A DNA stretch of 40,519 bases, taken from assembly GCA_016867135.1 (NCBI GenBank), contig VGKH01000008.1:1-40519 (forward strand). The letters run 5' to 3'. Shown piece after piece: positions 8,463 through 16,875 of the stretch. The notes beneath the pieces are model-generated. The model did no database searches. It was not told where the DNA came from and worked only from the letters and a program-made list of their open reading frames with translations. Source of the stretch: Candidatus Omnitrophota bacterium (GTDB lineage: Bacteria > Omnitrophota > Gorgyraeia > VGKH01). Made by a program: the position numbers and the translations under genes. How positions within the stretch are numbered: position 1 is the stretch's first letter; each line of letters starts with the position of its first letter.

Positions 8463-10316
8463 ATGGCGACTAATATTTTAGGGATTTCGGCATTTTATCA
8501 TGATAGCGCGGCGGCGCTAATTAGGGACGGAGAAATCATCGCCGCCGCGCAAGAAGAACGTTTCAGCCGCAAAAGGAACGATTCCAGTTTTCCTTGTGAT
8601 GCGATTAAATTCTGCCTGGATTACGGAAAAATCGATATCTCAGGAATAGATTATATCGTTTTCCACGAAAAACCTTTTCTTAAATTTGAAAGGCTGTTTA
8701 AGACTTATTTTGCCTATGCGCCTTGGGGGCTAAGGTCATTTGTTAGCTCCGTGCCGATTTGGATAAAAAATAAACTTTTCTTAGGAAGCCTGATTAAATC
8801 TGAATTAAGGAAATTATCAGAGACAAAAGGCCCCGGAAATATTGAATCTAATATATTATTTACCGAGCATCATCTTGCACACGCCGCGTCTGGGTTTTAT
8901 CCTTCGCCATTTAAATCTGCGGCAATCCTGACGATGGATGGGGCTGGCGAGTGGGCAACGGCAAGTTATGGCATCGGCCGGGACAATAATATTTCGCTTC
9001 TTTCCGAGTTGCATTTTCCGCATTCTTTAGGTCTACTATATTCCGCGTTCACTTACTATACCGGATTTAAGGTTAATTCTGCAGAGTATAAGGTTATGGG
9101 CCTGGCTCCTTACGGAGAGCCTAAATATGTCGGTTTAATATTAGAGAAAATAATCGATTTAAAAGATGATGGTTCATTTAAATTGAATATGGATTATTTT
9201 AATTACTGCGTGGGTTTTACTCTGACAAATGATAAATTCAATACATTATTCGGTGGGCCGCCGAGAAAACCCGAAACAAAATTAACCCAAAAAGATATGG
9301 ATTTGGCAAAATCGATTCAGGTTGTTACCGAGGAAATCATGCTTCGCATGGCCAGGTATGTTTATAGCCAGACGAAAGAAGAGAATCTTTGTCTTGCCGG
9401 CGGAGTCGCTTTAAACTGCGTAGGCAATGGCAGAATTCTAAGAGAGGGCCCATTTAAGAATATTTGGATTCAGCCTGCTTCCGGTGACGCGGGCGCAGCA
9501 ATAGGCGCTGCCTTGGATTTTTGGTACCGATATTTGGGAAATAAAAGAGAGCCTAAAAAAGAAGATTCCATGAAGGCATCGTTGTTGGGGCCGGAGTTTA
9601 GCGATGAATATATTGAGAAGTTTCTTAAAAAAGAAAATATTCCCCATGAGAAAGTTGGTAATACCGAAGAATTAATAGATAAAGTTTCAGGTTTAATCGC
9701 AGATGAAAAAGTTATCGGTTGGTTTCAAGGCCGCATGGAATTCGGCCCGCGCGCTCTCGGCGCAAGAAGCATTATTGCCGATAGCCGCTCAAGGCACATG
9801 CAATCAAAGTTAAATTTAAAGATAAAATACCGCGAGTCGTTCAGGCCATTTGCTCCGGTGGTGTTAGAAGAAAAGACGGGGGATTATTTTGAACTGGACG
9901 GAGAAAGCCCTTATATGCTATTGGTTGCTGCGGTAAGAAAGGAACGCTGCATTCCTATGACTGAAGACCAAAAATCACTGCCGCTTAAAGAACGTGTTGG
10001 TATACCGCGTTCTGATATCCCTGCGGTTACTCATTTGGATTATTCGGCTCGCATCCAGACAATCAATGAAAAACAAAACGAACTTTTTTATCGTCTTATC
10101 AAGAAATTTCAGGAGAAAACAGGTTATGCCGTAATCGTTAATACTTCCTTTAATGTCCGCGGAGAACCGATAGTCTGCTCGCCGGAAGATGCCTACAAAG
10201 GTTTTATGCGCACCGAGATGGATTATCTTGTGTTGGGAAGTTTTTTAATCGATAAAAAAGAGCAAGGGATGGTAAAACATAATATCTATTGGCAGAAGGA
10301 GTTTGAATTAGATTAA
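8463..10316 (+). CDS. Carbamoyltransferase (NodU/CmcH family)
   Basis: The ATG at 8463 begins MATNILGISAFYHDSAAALI, the standard N-terminus; the upstream in-frame extension reads through palindromes and is not real. The 617-residue protein has a Kae1-like N-terminal domain (EERFSRKRND, HHLAHAASGFYPS, ILTMDGAGEW, LAGGVALNC) and the C-terminal carbamoyltransferase domain (QGRMEFGPRALGARSII, VNTSFNVRGEPIV). These enzymes use carbamoyl phosphate and ATP to carbamoylate a hydroxyl on a sugar, antibiotic or toxin. No biosynthetic cluster surrounds it; the only partner is the small membrane protein 1 base downstream. The substrate is unknown, with an envelope glycan plausible. Confidence 0.93.
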   Translation: MATNILGISAFYHDSAAALIRDGEIIAAAQEERFSRKRNDSSFPCDAIKFCLDYGKIDISGIDYIVFHEKPFLKFERLFKTYFAYAPWGLRSFVSSVPIWIKNKLFLGSLIKSELRKLSETKGPGNIESNILFTEHHLAHAASGFYPSPFKSAAILTMDGAGEWATASYGIGRDNNISLLSELHFPHSLGLLYSAFTYYTGFKVNSAEYKVMGLAPYGEPKYVGLILEKIIDLKDDGSFKLNMDYFNYCVGFTLTNDKFNTLFGGPPRKPETKLTQKDMDLAKSIQVVTEEIMLRMARYVYSQTKEENLCLAGGVALNCVGNGRILREGPFKNIWIQPASGDAGAAIGAALDFWYRYLGNKREPKKEDSMKASLLGPEFSDEYIEKFLKKENIPHEKVGNTEELIDKVSGLIADEKVIGWFQGRMEFGPRALGARSIIADSRSRHMQSKLNLKIKYRESFRPFAPVVLEEKTGDYFELDGESPYMLLVAAVRKERCIPMTEDQKSLPLKERVGIPRSDIPAVTHLDYSARIQTINEKQNELFYRLIKKFQEKTGYAVIVNTSFNVRGEPIVCSPEDAYKGFMRTEMDYLVLGSFLIDKKEQGMVKHNIYWQKEFELD

Positions 10317-10317
10317 T

Positions 10318-10518
10318 ATGGAGAAAGACTTTAAAGAAGCAAATTTTTTATTTAATATTCTGTTGTTTATCTGCAGAATAATTTCTGTTGTTATTTTGGG
10401 GGTGTTTTTTTATTTGATTCTTACGCCTGTAGGTTTAGTGATGAGATGTTGCGGCAAAGATCCATTAGGTAAGAAATGGGACAAAACTAGAGGAAGCTAT
10501 TGGATTAGGCGCGGATAA
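10318..10518 (+). CDS. SxtJ-like small membrane protein
   Basis: A 66-residue protein with a long hydrophobic stretch (about residues 10-43) and a conserved-looking tail, LTPVGLVMRCCGKDPLGKKWD followed by SYWIRR. This tail matches my recollection of SxtJ-type membrane proteins that often follow NodU/CmcH carbamoyltransferase genes. It starts one base after the carbamoyltransferase stop, so the pair is one transcript, ended by the hairpin at 10541. The function is unknown; it may anchor the enzyme or its substrate at the membrane. The name is by resemblance only. Confidence 0.75.
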   Translation: MEKDFKEANFLFNILLFICRIISVVILGVFFYLILTPVGLVMRCCGKDPLGKKWDKTRGSYWIRRG

Positions 10519-10540
10519 AAATAGATAGATCAACAAAGTA

Positions 10541-10579
10541 AGGCTAACTTTACTTTAGAAGTTAGCCTTTTCTGTTTTT
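10541..10579 (+). terminator. Terminator after the carbamoyltransferase pair
   Basis: AGGCTAACTT (10541-10550) pairs with AAGTTAGCCT (10559-10568) across an 8-base loop and is followed by TTTCTGTTTTT. The minus strand has only a weak T tract after the stem, so it may also help end the tRNA transcript from the other side. Confidence 0.88.
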
Positions 10580-10619
10580 GGTGCTGGAGGAGGGAGTTGT
10601 TTATCCCGAGGTGTAAAAA

Positions 10620-10702
10620 TGCCGAAGGTGGGAGTCGAACCCACACGTCCGTGAGGACACTGGTTTTTGAGACCAGCGTGTATGCCATTCCACCACTTCG
10701 GC
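10620..10702 (-). tRNA. tRNA-Leu (anticodon CAA)
   Basis: On the minus strand the gene begins GCCGAAG and ends CTTCGGC plus an A discriminator, a perfect acceptor stem. The anticodon arm CTGGT / ACCAG encloses CTCAAAA, giving anticodon CAA. A long variable arm and a TTCGACT T-loop are present. CCA is not encoded. Length is 83 bases. Confidence 0.95.
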
Positions 10703-10729
10703 AAAAATTAATTTTATAATTTTTCACCG

Positions 10730-10795
10730 AGGGAAACCCGACTTTTGTTTTTCCCTCGCTTCGCTCGGGACTCCGCTCGCTAAAGCTCGCTCCGT
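10730..10795. repeat. REP-like palindromic block next to the tRNA fragment
   Basis: The block contains CCCTCGCTTCGCTCGGG and GCTCGCTAAAGCTCGCTCC, short GC-rich palindromic motifs of the REP type. It joins the end of the tRNA-Leu fragment without a gap, so it may mark the break point of that gene. Confidence 0.55.
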
Positions 10796-10829
10796 GAGAC
10801 TGGCGTGTATGCCATTCCACCACTCCAGC
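10796..10829 (-). pseudogene. tRNA-Leu fragment (5' half only)
   Basis: Read on the minus strand, these 34 bases match the first half of the intact tRNA-Leu at 10620-10702 (shared run GTGGTGGAATGGCATACACG), with changes in the acceptor and anticodon stems. The match ends at GTCTC in the anticodon loop; no 3' half follows, only REP-like palindromes. It cannot form a tRNA and is probably a truncated tandem duplicate or an integration scar. Confidence 0.8.
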
Positions 10830-10839
10830 AAAAAATAAG

Positions 10840-10912
10840 TGGAGCTGGGGGGGTTTGAACCCCCGACCCACAGACTGCCAGCCTGTTGCTCTCCCAACTG
10901 AGCTACAGCCCC
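10840..10912 (-). tRNA. tRNA-Ala (anticodon GGC)
   Basis: The minus strand reads GGGGCTG...CAGCTCC plus discriminator A, a 7-bp acceptor stem with one G-T. The D arm is GCTC/GAGC, the anticodon stem ACAGG/TCTGT encloses CTGGCAG (anticodon GGC), and the T arm is GGGGG TTCAAAC CCCCC. CCA is not encoded. It is the first gene of the minus-strand tRNA transcript. Confidence 0.95.
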
Positions 10913-10937
10913 ATGAATTTTCTAATTAGTGGGGCGT

Positions 10938-10980
10938 GTCCCGAGGGACTAGATATTTTATAATTATGTCCCGAGGGACA
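10938..10980. repeat. Duplicated GTCCC-GA-GGGAC hairpin
   Basis: TGTCCCGAGGGAC occurs at 10938-10950 and again at 10968-10980. Each copy forms a small hairpin. They lie in the leader between the minus-strand promoter (11011-11039) and tRNA-Ala, where they could act in processing. The second copy is followed by a T run on the + strand. Confidence 0.6.
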
Positions 10981-11010
10981 GCCTCTTTTTTAGCTTTAAA
11001 ATGTAAAACC

Positions 11011-11039
11011 AATATAACATCTAAAAAATAAATTGTCAA
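11011..11039 (-). promoter_or_regulatory. Promoter of the tRNA operon
   Basis: On the minus strand TTGACA (11039-11034), 17 bases, then TATATT (11016-11011). This near-consensus promoter points at tRNA-Ala and tRNA-Leu, with an expected start near 11004 and a leader of about 90 bases. Confidence 0.8.
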
Positions 11040-11054
11040 ATAATTCATCTTGCG

Positions 11055-11189
11055 GGGATTTGCCCTAGCACCTTTACCCGGGCGGGCGTAGGTTTAAGGT
11101 AAAAAGGTGCGGGATAAAATTCGGCCAGACAACTTATGTTCATTTCCTGCCTACCGTCAGGCAGGCATTCCATAAGTTGTGGCCTCATT
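11055..11189 (+). repeat. Structured multi-branch repeat, degenerate copy E2 (upstream of nfo)
   Basis: P3 is seen as GATTTGCCC...AGCACCTTT paired with AAAGGTGC...GGG before AAATTC. P4 is ACAACTTATG with CATAAGTTGT, closed by GGCC (11123-11126) and GGCC (11181-11184). It ends in TCATTT. P2 and a convincing P1 partner are absent, so the 5' end looks eroded. The P4 loop holds an extra CCTGCC...GGCAGG hairpin. The nfo promoter begins 5 bases after the element. Confidence 0.6.
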
Positions 11190-11193
11190 TCAC

Positions 11194-11223
11194 TTGACGA
11201 ATAAAGAGTCGGTGTGTTAAAAT
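11194..11223 (+). promoter_or_regulatory. Candidate promoter of nfo
   Basis: TTGACG (11194-11199), 18 bases, then TAAAAT (11218-11223). The expected transcription start is at or within a base or two of the ATG at 11231, so the nfo message may be leaderless; no Shine-Dalgarno is visible. Confidence 0.65.
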
Positions 11224-11230
11224 CCCTTAA

Positions 11231-12073
11231 ATGCGTCTAGGCGTCCACGTATCTATTGCAGACAAGATTTATAATTCAATTGATAGGGCAAAAGGGCTTG
11301 GTTGCAACACCATGCAGATTTTCAGCCGCAGCCCGCGTGAATTTAGGGGTATTCCGTTAAAGCTTGGAGATTGCGAAGAATTCAAGCGTAGGCGCAAGAA
11401 ATCAAATATCAAGCCGATCTTTGTGCATATGCCTTATTTAGTGAATCTGGCATCCCCGGATAATAAGCTTTACAGGACTTCGATTAAGCTTTACATTGAT
11501 AGTATAAAGGATGCAGATGCTCTTGGGGCCGAATATATCGTCACCCATATGGGGAGCCATAAGGGGAGCGGAGAGGAAAATGGCTTAAGGCGATTTAGCA
11601 ACGCCATAGATGCTATTCTTGATAAAACCAAGGGTTCAAAAGTCAGCATTTTATTAGAAAATACATCTGGAAGCGGATTTTCTTTAGGACATAATTTCCA
11701 TCAGCAAAAAATAGTAATAGACCAGATAGAAGATAAAAGTCGTATTGGAATCTGTTTGGATACTTGTCATGCCTTTACTGCCGGATACGATATTGCAACT
11801 AAAGAGGGCCTAAAAGAAACGGTAGCTCAATTGGATGGACAGGTCGGCCTGAAATATTTAAAATTAATACACCTTAATGATGCCAGGGATGATTTTGGAA
11901 CTTTGCGCGACCGCCATGAACACATCGGAAAAGGCAAAATAGGCATGGAAGGATTTCGCAATATTGTAAATCACCCGAAATTAAAAAATGTGCCTTTTGT
12001 TTTAGAAACCCCGAAAGCGTCAGAAAAAGATGATATAATGAATTTAAAGGCGATCCGAAGTTTAAGAAATTAA
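11231..12073 (+). CDS. nfo: Endonuclease IV (AP endonuclease)
   Basis: A 280-residue TIM-barrel enzyme of normal length that cuts DNA 5' to abasic sites in base excision repair. The metal-ligand motifs are all visible: HMPYLVNLASP, THMGSHKG, LLENTSGSG, GICLDTCHAFTAGYD, LIHLNDARDDFG, DRHEHIGKG and a closing LETP. It begins at the first ATG, MRLGVHVSI, the usual N-terminus. The gene stands alone between a degenerate structured repeat and a palindromic repeat, with its own promoter. Confidence 0.96.
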   Translation: MRLGVHVSIADKIYNSIDRAKGLGCNTMQIFSRSPREFRGIPLKLGDCEEFKRRRKKSNIKPIFVHMPYLVNLASPDNKLYRTSIKLYIDSIKDADALGAEYIVTHMGSHKGSGEENGLRRFSNAIDAILDKTKGSKVSILLENTSGSGFSLGHNFHQQKIVIDQIEDKSRIGICLDTCHAFTAGYDIATKEGLKETVAQLDGQVGLKYLKLIHLNDARDDFGTLRDRHEHIGKGKIGMEGFRNIVNHPKLKNVPFVLETPKASEKDDIMNLKAIRSLRN

Positions 12074-12098
12074 AATGAGATATCTAGGAATTCTTAAA

Positions 12099-12230
12099 TT
12101 CGAATCTTGAATATCGAAATCCGAAACAATTTTCTAATGACCAAAATTCCCATGACCCAAAAATACGTTTTGAAAATTAGAACATTAGGAAATTCGGATT
12201 TGTTTCGTGCTTCGGATTTCGTACTTCGAA
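12099..12230. repeat. MITE-like imperfect inverted repeat
   Basis: The arms TTCGAA...CGAAATCCGAA...AAACAA (from 12099) and TTGTTT...TTCGGATTTCG...TTCGAA (to 12230) are imperfect complements, and an inner CTAATG / CATTAG pair (12134 and 12183) extends the fold. The block fills most of the 189-base gap between nfo and leuS. It has no ORF and looks like a short non-coding palindromic repeat. Confidence 0.6.
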
Positions 12231-12262
12231 ATTTTAAATAAATCTGAACAAAGAGAATTAAT

Positions 12263-14848
12263 ATGAAGTATCCTTTCCAGAAAATTGAGAAAAAATGGCA
12301 GGCCTATTGGCAGAAAAATAGGATAAACCAGGCGGTTTTTTCTAAAGATAAGCCAAAATATTATTTGCTTGAGATGTTTCCCTATCCGTCGGGAAAACTA
12401 CATATGGGCCATGTCAGAAATTATACTATCGGAGATGTCCTGGCCAGATTTAAAAAGATGCAAGGTTACAATGTCTTACATCCTATGGGATATGATGCCT
12501 TTGGACAACCGGCAGAGAACGCCGCAATAAAAAATAAAGCCGATCCCGCCAAATGGACCAAGCAATGCATTGATTGGATGCGCGAAGAAATGCAACAGAT
12601 GGGTTTTTCCTATGATTGGGACAGAGAAGTTGCAACTTATCTTCCCGAATATTACAAATGGAACCAGTGGATATTCCTAAAGATGTTTGAAAAAGGTCTG
12701 GCCTACAAAAAGGAATCATTGGTGAATTGGTGTTCCAGTTGCCAAACCACACTAGCCAATGAAGAGGTTATTGACGGTGGATGCTGGCGTTGTCACACCA
12801 AGGTTGAACAAAAAGATTTAGAGCAGTGGTTTTTGAAGATTACCGATTTTGCCCAGCGCCTGTTAGATGATCTAAAATTCTTGAAAAACTGGCCAAGCCG
12901 CGTAATCACTATGCAGGAGAATTGGATTGGTAAAAGCATCGGCGTGGAAATTTATTTTCGGCTATGCGATAAAGGCGGCAGGCCAACTGATAAAATTATT
13001 CCGGTATTTACCACGCGCCAAGATACTATTTTTGGGGCAACCTATATTGTGCTTGCGCCCGAGCATCCTTTGATAAAAGAAATCATTAAAGGCCTGCCGC
13101 AAGAAAATAAGGTTTTGGAGTTTATCGAGAAGGTTTCTAAAGAGACTAAGACTATCCGTACCGCCGCTGATGTCAAAAAAGAAGGCGTATTTAGCGGAGC
13201 TTATGCTGTTAATCCCGTCAATAATGAAAAAATTCCTATTTGGGTAGCAGATTATGTTTTGATGGAATACGGCACTGGAGCAATCATGGCTGTTCCTACC
13301 CATGACCAGAGAGATTTCTTGTTTGCCAAAGAGCATAATTTACCAATGCGGATTGTTATCCAGAATCCCGATGAACCAAATTTAAAAGTAGAAGATTTAA
13401 CTTGTGCCTACGAAGGAGAAGGAAACCAGGTCAATTCCAGCCAATTTAATGGAATGCATACCAGCCAGTCCAAAGAAAAAATTGCCGACTGGATGTCCGC
13501 CAATCCACCAAAGTGGATTGGCCCGGCTTCGCCGAAGGCTTCAGCCGAGGCGAGCGAGATCTCGCACGACAAATCTCACGGAGATTTGTCGGAGCGGAGA
13601 AGAGAAATAATGGGTAAAAAAACCACCCATTGGCGCTTGCGCGATTGGCTGATTTCCCGCCAGCGTTATTGGGGCACGCCCATTCCAATTATCTATTGCG
13701 ATAAATGCGGAATAGTAGCAGCCCCCGAGGAAGATCTTCCTGTGCTTCTGCCGCAAAAAGTTGCGATTACCGGCAAAGGTGGCAGCCCATTATCAAAAGT
13801 AGAGAAATTCATCAATTGCAAATGCCCTAAATGTAAAAGCAATGCCCGTCGGGAAACCGATACCATGGCTACATTCTTTGACTCATCCTGGTATTTCTTA
13901 AGATTCTGCTCGCCCAAATACGCAAAAGGCGTTTTTGATAAAGAGGAAGTTAGCTACTGGATGCCGGTAGATCAATATGTCGGCGGCATTGAACATGCGA
14001 TATTGCATTTACTTTACTCCAGATTCTTTACCAAATTTTTTAACGACCTTGGACTTTTGGGTTTTTCCGAGCCTTTTATCCGCCTTCTTACTCAAGGTAT
14101 GGTTTTAAAAGAGGGCGAGGTCATGTCTAAATCCAAGGGCAATGTCGTTGACCCGGATATTATTATCAAAAAATATGGGACAGATACTTTGAGATTGTAT
14201 ATTATTTTTGCCGCGCCTCCGGAAGATCAAATGGATTGGAACGAACGCGCCATTGAAGGCTCTTGGAGGTTTTTAAATCGCGTCTGGAATCTGATTGAGA
14301 ATTATGAATTTAAAGGAAACGATTCGTCTTCATCAGAAGATAAAGAATCGAAAGATTTAAGACAGAAAACACACTTAACAATCAAAAATGTTACCGATGA
14401 TTTAGCCAAAGATTTTCATCTTAATACCGCGATTAGCAGCATCATGGAATTGGTAAATGCCATCTACGTTGTGCTTAGTAAAAATAATAACAATAAGTCC
14501 AGCGACCTAGCAGTAAAAGAGGCAATTAAAACCGTTATTTTGCTGCTTGCGCCGTTTGCTCCGCATCTATCAGAAGAGATGTGGCAGAGAATCGGCAACA
14601 AAGGTAGTATCTTTAAAGAATCTTGGCCGAAATTTGATTCCAACGCCATAAAACAAGACACAATCACTTTTATTATTCAGGTAAATGGAAAAGTGCGCGC
14701 CACAATGGAATTGCCTGTCGATATCGACGAGGAAAAGCTCAAAGCTACCGCTTTAGCAGAGAGTAATGTCGAAAAATGGGTAAAAGACAAGACGATAAAA
14801 AAGGTAATTATCGTCCCCAAGAAGTTAGTTAACATCGTTGTAGGTTAG
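12263..14848 (+). CDS. leuS: Leucyl-tRNA synthetase with a palindromic in-frame insertion
   Basis: The 861-residue enzyme attaches leucine to tRNA-Leu. The HIGH motif is seen as HMGH (residues 47-50) in [15 protein letters not shown], a zinc-like knot at CSSCQTT...CWRC, the editing domain in the middle with [23 protein letters not shown] after it, the MSKSKGN motif (about 621) and a C-terminal [10 protein letters not shown] domain. About residues 413-448 (nt 13500-13605) are unlike LeuRS: they are encoded by several short perfect palindromes yet keep the frame. The insertion falls between the editing domain and the return to the catalytic core, probably on the surface. comEA follows 29 bases later. 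Confidence 0.96.
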   Translation: MKYPFQKIEKKWQAYWQKNRINQAVFSKDKPKYYLLEMFPYPSGKLHMGHVRNYTIGDVLARFKKMQGYNVLHPMGYDAFGQPAENAAIKNKADPAKWTKQCIDWMREEMQQMGFSYDWDREVATYLPEYYKWNQWIFLKMFEKGLAYKKESLVNWCSSCQTTLANEEVIDGGCWRCHTKVEQKDLEQWFLKITDFAQRLLDDLKFLKNWPSRVITMQENWIGKSIGVEIYFRLCDKGGRPTDKIIPVFTTRQDTIFGATYIVLAPEHPLIKEIIKGLPQENKVLEFIEKVSKETKTIRTAADVKKEGVFSGAYAVNPVNNEKIPIWVADYVLMEYGTGAIMAVPTHDQRDFLFAKEHNLPMRIVIQNPDEPNLKVEDLTCAYEGEGNQVNSSQFNGMHTSQSKEKIADWMSANPPKWIGPASPKASAEASEISHDKSHGDLSERRREIMGKKTTHWRLRDWLISRQRYWGTPIPIIYCDKCGIVAAPEEDLPVLLPQKVAITGKGGSPLSKVEKFINCKCPKCKSNARRETDTMATFFDSSWYFLRFCSPKYAKGVFDKEEVSYWMPVDQYVGGIEHAILHLLYSRFFTKFFNDLGLLGFSEPFIRLLTQGMVLKEGEVMSKSKGNVVDPDIIIKKYGTDTLRLYIIFAAPPEDQMDWNERAIEGSWRFLNRVWNLIENYEFKGNDSSSSEDKESKDLRQKTHLTIKNVTDDLAKDFHLNTAISSIMELVNAIYVVLSKNNNNKSSDLAVKEAIKTVILLLAPFAPHLSEEMWQRIGNKGSIFKESWPKFDSNAIKQDTITFIIQVNGKVRATMELPVDIDEEKLKATALAESNVEKWVKDKTIKKVIIVPKKLVNIVVG
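13500..13600 (+). repeat. Palindromic element inserted in frame in leuS
   Basis: CCAATCCAC pairs with GTGGATTGG (13500-13508 and 13513-13521), GCGAGATCTCGC is a perfect 12-bp palindrome (13554-13565), and CGACAAATCTC pairs with GAGATTTGTCG (13567-13577 and 13581-13591). GGCTTCGCCGAAGGCTTCAG between them is also palindromic. Four stacked palindromes within about 100 bases of coding sequence is not codon-driven and marks an insertion, comparable in kind to palindromic elements found in Rickettsia genes. Confidence 0.75.
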
Positions 14849-14877
14849 CTCTGTCGCCTGCCAAATAATCCGTTTCG

Positions 14878-15192
14878 TTGTTTAATTTAACCAAACAGGA
14901 AATATTAGTTTTAGGTTTTTTAGGCCTTGCCGCGATCTTGGGCATAGGAGTAAATTTTTATGCCCAAAATTTTCAACCCTTAGAAACATCCGCCTTTCTT
15001 AAAATCAACATAAATAAGGCCGATAAAGATGAATTTATTGAGTTAAAAGGCATCGGAGAAGTCTTGGCCGCTAGGATCATCAAGTATCGAGATAGATATG
15101 GGCCCTTTAAGAAAATAGATGATATCAAGCGCGTATACGGGATAAACGAGAATAAGTTCCATCAAATAAAAGAATATCTGACCATGGATTAA
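14878..15192 (+). CDS. comEA: ComEA-like helix-hairpin-helix DNA-binding protein
   Basis: A 104-residue protein with an N-terminal membrane anchor (about residues 9-29) and a ComEA-type HhH domain: ININKADKDEFIELKGIGEVLAARI then KYRDRYGPFKKIDDIKRVYGI. ComEA binds incoming double-stranded DNA outside the inner membrane during transformation. The start is a TTG at 14878; a stop lies 12 bases upstream in frame and no ATG precedes the anchor. comEC starts 3 bases after its stop, supporting a competence pair. Confidence 0.88.
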   Translation: MFNLTKQEILVLGFLGLAAILGIGVNFYAQNFQPLETSAFLKININKADKDEFIELKGIGEVLAARIIKYRDRYGPFKKIDDIKRVYGINENKFHQIKEYLTMD

Positions 15193-15195
15193 CCT

Positions 15196-16728
15196 ATGAG
15201 AAGACCATTTGTAGGAATCTGCGTATTCTTTATTTTAGGTATTTTATCGGCCAAGTTTATTCATATTAAATTTATCGTCCTTTTTATCCTTACGGTATTA
15301 TTTTTTGTCTGTAGTTTTTTATCATTGAAGCTGAATCCGCGGTTTAAATTTATTATTTTTGCTTCTTTTTTTCTTTTAGGTGTTTGCTTTTTAAAGAATT
15401 CAGAAATATTGCCTAAGAATCATGTTGAAAAATATATCGGCTATAAAGGAAGATTGGTTGTTGTGAAAGGCAAGGTTGATACTGGTCCGGTAATCAAAGA
15501 CATGGGTTCTTTCAAGAAGACTTCTTTCGTTCTTGATGCCAGACAAATACAATATCGCGGAGTTTGGCATATAACTTGCGGAAAAATCCTGGTAAATAGT
15601 TTTCAAAAACAAAAGATTTCCTACGGACAGGAGTTGATTTTGCAAGGTAAGATTTATAAGGCTCCGAAACTATCGATATCAAAAAACTTTGATTACAGAG
15701 AATATTTAAAACGAAAACAGATTTTTGGTATATTAAGCGTAAAAAGAAATAGCCCCCTTGAGATAATTAGCGAAAACCGCGCAAATCCCGTTAAGGGGTT
15801 TTCTTTAAAAATCCGCAATAAACTTAGCAGGCAAATCGATAATTATCTTCCGTCGGTAGAGTCTAGTTTGCTGCGTGCTATGCTTTTAGGCGAGCGGCAG
15901 GATATTCCAATGCCCATAAATGACATTTTTGTCAAGACCGGCACGATACACATTTTAGCCATAAGCGGCTTGCATATCGGAATCATTGTTTTTTTGATTT
16001 TGATTTTATTGAAGGTAATGCGCATGCCGCGAAAGCCCAGGTATATTACAACAATGTTATTTTTGATAATGTATGTTTTTATTACCGGAGGCCGTGTTTC
16101 GGTAATACGCGCTACAATTATGGCGATAGTTTTCTTGGGAGGATTTCTTTTTGAAAGAGAGGCCGATATTCTGAATTCATTAGCTTTGGCCTGCCTTTTG
16201 ATCTTAGGTTTTAATCCCCGTCAATTATTCGACGTGGGATTCCAGCTTTCTTTCGTCAGCGTTATTAGCATAGTGGTATTTTCTCCCAAAATCTATTCGC
16301 TCTTAAGTAATTTTCCGATAAAGAATAAAGTATTGAATTTTACCTTGCGTTCTGTCTCTGTGTCTTTAGCGGTTTGGCTAGGAACTTTAGGGATCATTGC
16401 TTATTATTTTAATATTGTTACACCCATAGCTGTTATAGCTAATTTGTTTATAATTCCATTTATGGTAATTGTTTTTGCGCTGGGATTGTGTTTTATTGTT
16501 ATAAGCCTAATCTTTCCTGGGTTTGGCGTTATATTTGCGGGTTCCTCCGGCGCATCATTATTTATCCTGGTTGAATTCGCGCGTCTATTGAGTAGGATAC
16601 CGAACGCCTATATTTTCCTATATTCCCTATCCCTAATTACGGTTTTTGTATATTATATTCTTTTATTGAGCTTGTTTTATTTACCCAATTTTATATCTTT
16701 GACACAGTTATGGCAAAACCGTGAATAA
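15196..16728 (+). CDS. comEC: ComEC/Rec2-family DNA uptake channel
   Basis: A 510-residue polytopic membrane protein. It has two or three N-terminal TM helices, an extracytoplasmic OB-like region (about residues 70-190, DUF4131), then the Competence domain with SSLLRAMLLGERQDIP, KTGTIHILAISGLHIGI and GGRVSVIRATIMA. It forms the channel for single-stranded DNA in natural transformation. The C-terminal metallo-beta-lactamase-like domain of longer ComEC proteins is absent, as in many short family members. It forms a unit with comEA. A TTGATAC hairpin repeat follows the stop. Confidence 0.9.
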   Translation: MRRPFVGICVFFILGILSAKFIHIKFIVLFILTVLFFVCSFLSLKLNPRFKFIIFASFFLLGVCFLKNSEILPKNHVEKYIGYKGRLVVVKGKVDTGPVIKDMGSFKKTSFVLDARQIQYRGVWHITCGKILVNSFQKQKISYGQELILQGKIYKAPKLSISKNFDYREYLKRKQIFGILSVKRNSPLEIISENRANPVKGFSLKIRNKLSRQIDNYLPSVESSLLRAMLLGERQDIPMPINDIFVKTGTIHILAISGLHIGIIVFLILILLKVMRMPRKPRYITTMLFLIMYVFITGGRVSVIRATIMAIVFLGGFLFEREADILNSLALACLLILGFNPRQLFDVGFQLSFVSVISIVVFSPKIYSLLSNFPIKNKVLNFTLRSVSVSLAVWLGTLGIIAYYFNIVTPIAVIANLFIIPFMVIVFALGLCFIVISLIFPGFGVIFAGSSGASLFILVEFARLLSRIPNAYIFLYSLSLITVFVYYILLLSLFYLPNFISLTQLWQNRE

Positions 16729-16730
16729 GT

Positions 16731-16791
16731 TTGATACATTCGGCGGCCTTTGACGGATTCGTCAAAGGCCGCCCTCAGTATCAACCCTGAG
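16731..16791 (+). repeat. TTGATAC / GTATCAA hairpin repeat, copy R1
   Basis: TTGATAC (16731-16737) pairs with GTATCAA (16778-16784), an internal loop ATTCG / CTCA follows, then a long perfect stem GGCGGCCTTTGACG with CGTCAAAGGCCGCC. CCCTGAG ends the unit. A copy with the same ends and internal loop but a different inner stem lies in reverse orientation at 30190-30308. Confidence 0.7.
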
Positions 16792-16875
16792 CCACTTACA
16801 ATTTAATAGCCCATTTAGAATAAAATCTTCAAAAGCTATTTCGTTGAGCTTGGATTATCTTAATTTATCGAAGGG

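Noticed and set aside
10530-10871. 113-residue minus-strand ORF over the tRNA region
   Set aside because: It runs through two tRNAs and palindromes; its serine/glutamate-rich translation is typical of REP-like DNA, not of a protein.
13404-13688. Short ORFs on both strands over the leuS insertion
   Set aside because: They arise from the GC-rich palindromes and have no start signals; leuS itself stays in frame through the region.
16801-16875. Possible gene in the gap after comEC
   Set aside because: The 223-base gap before the BamD-like gene holds hairpin repeat R1, AT-rich sequence and a promoter, with no ORF bearing a ribosome site.
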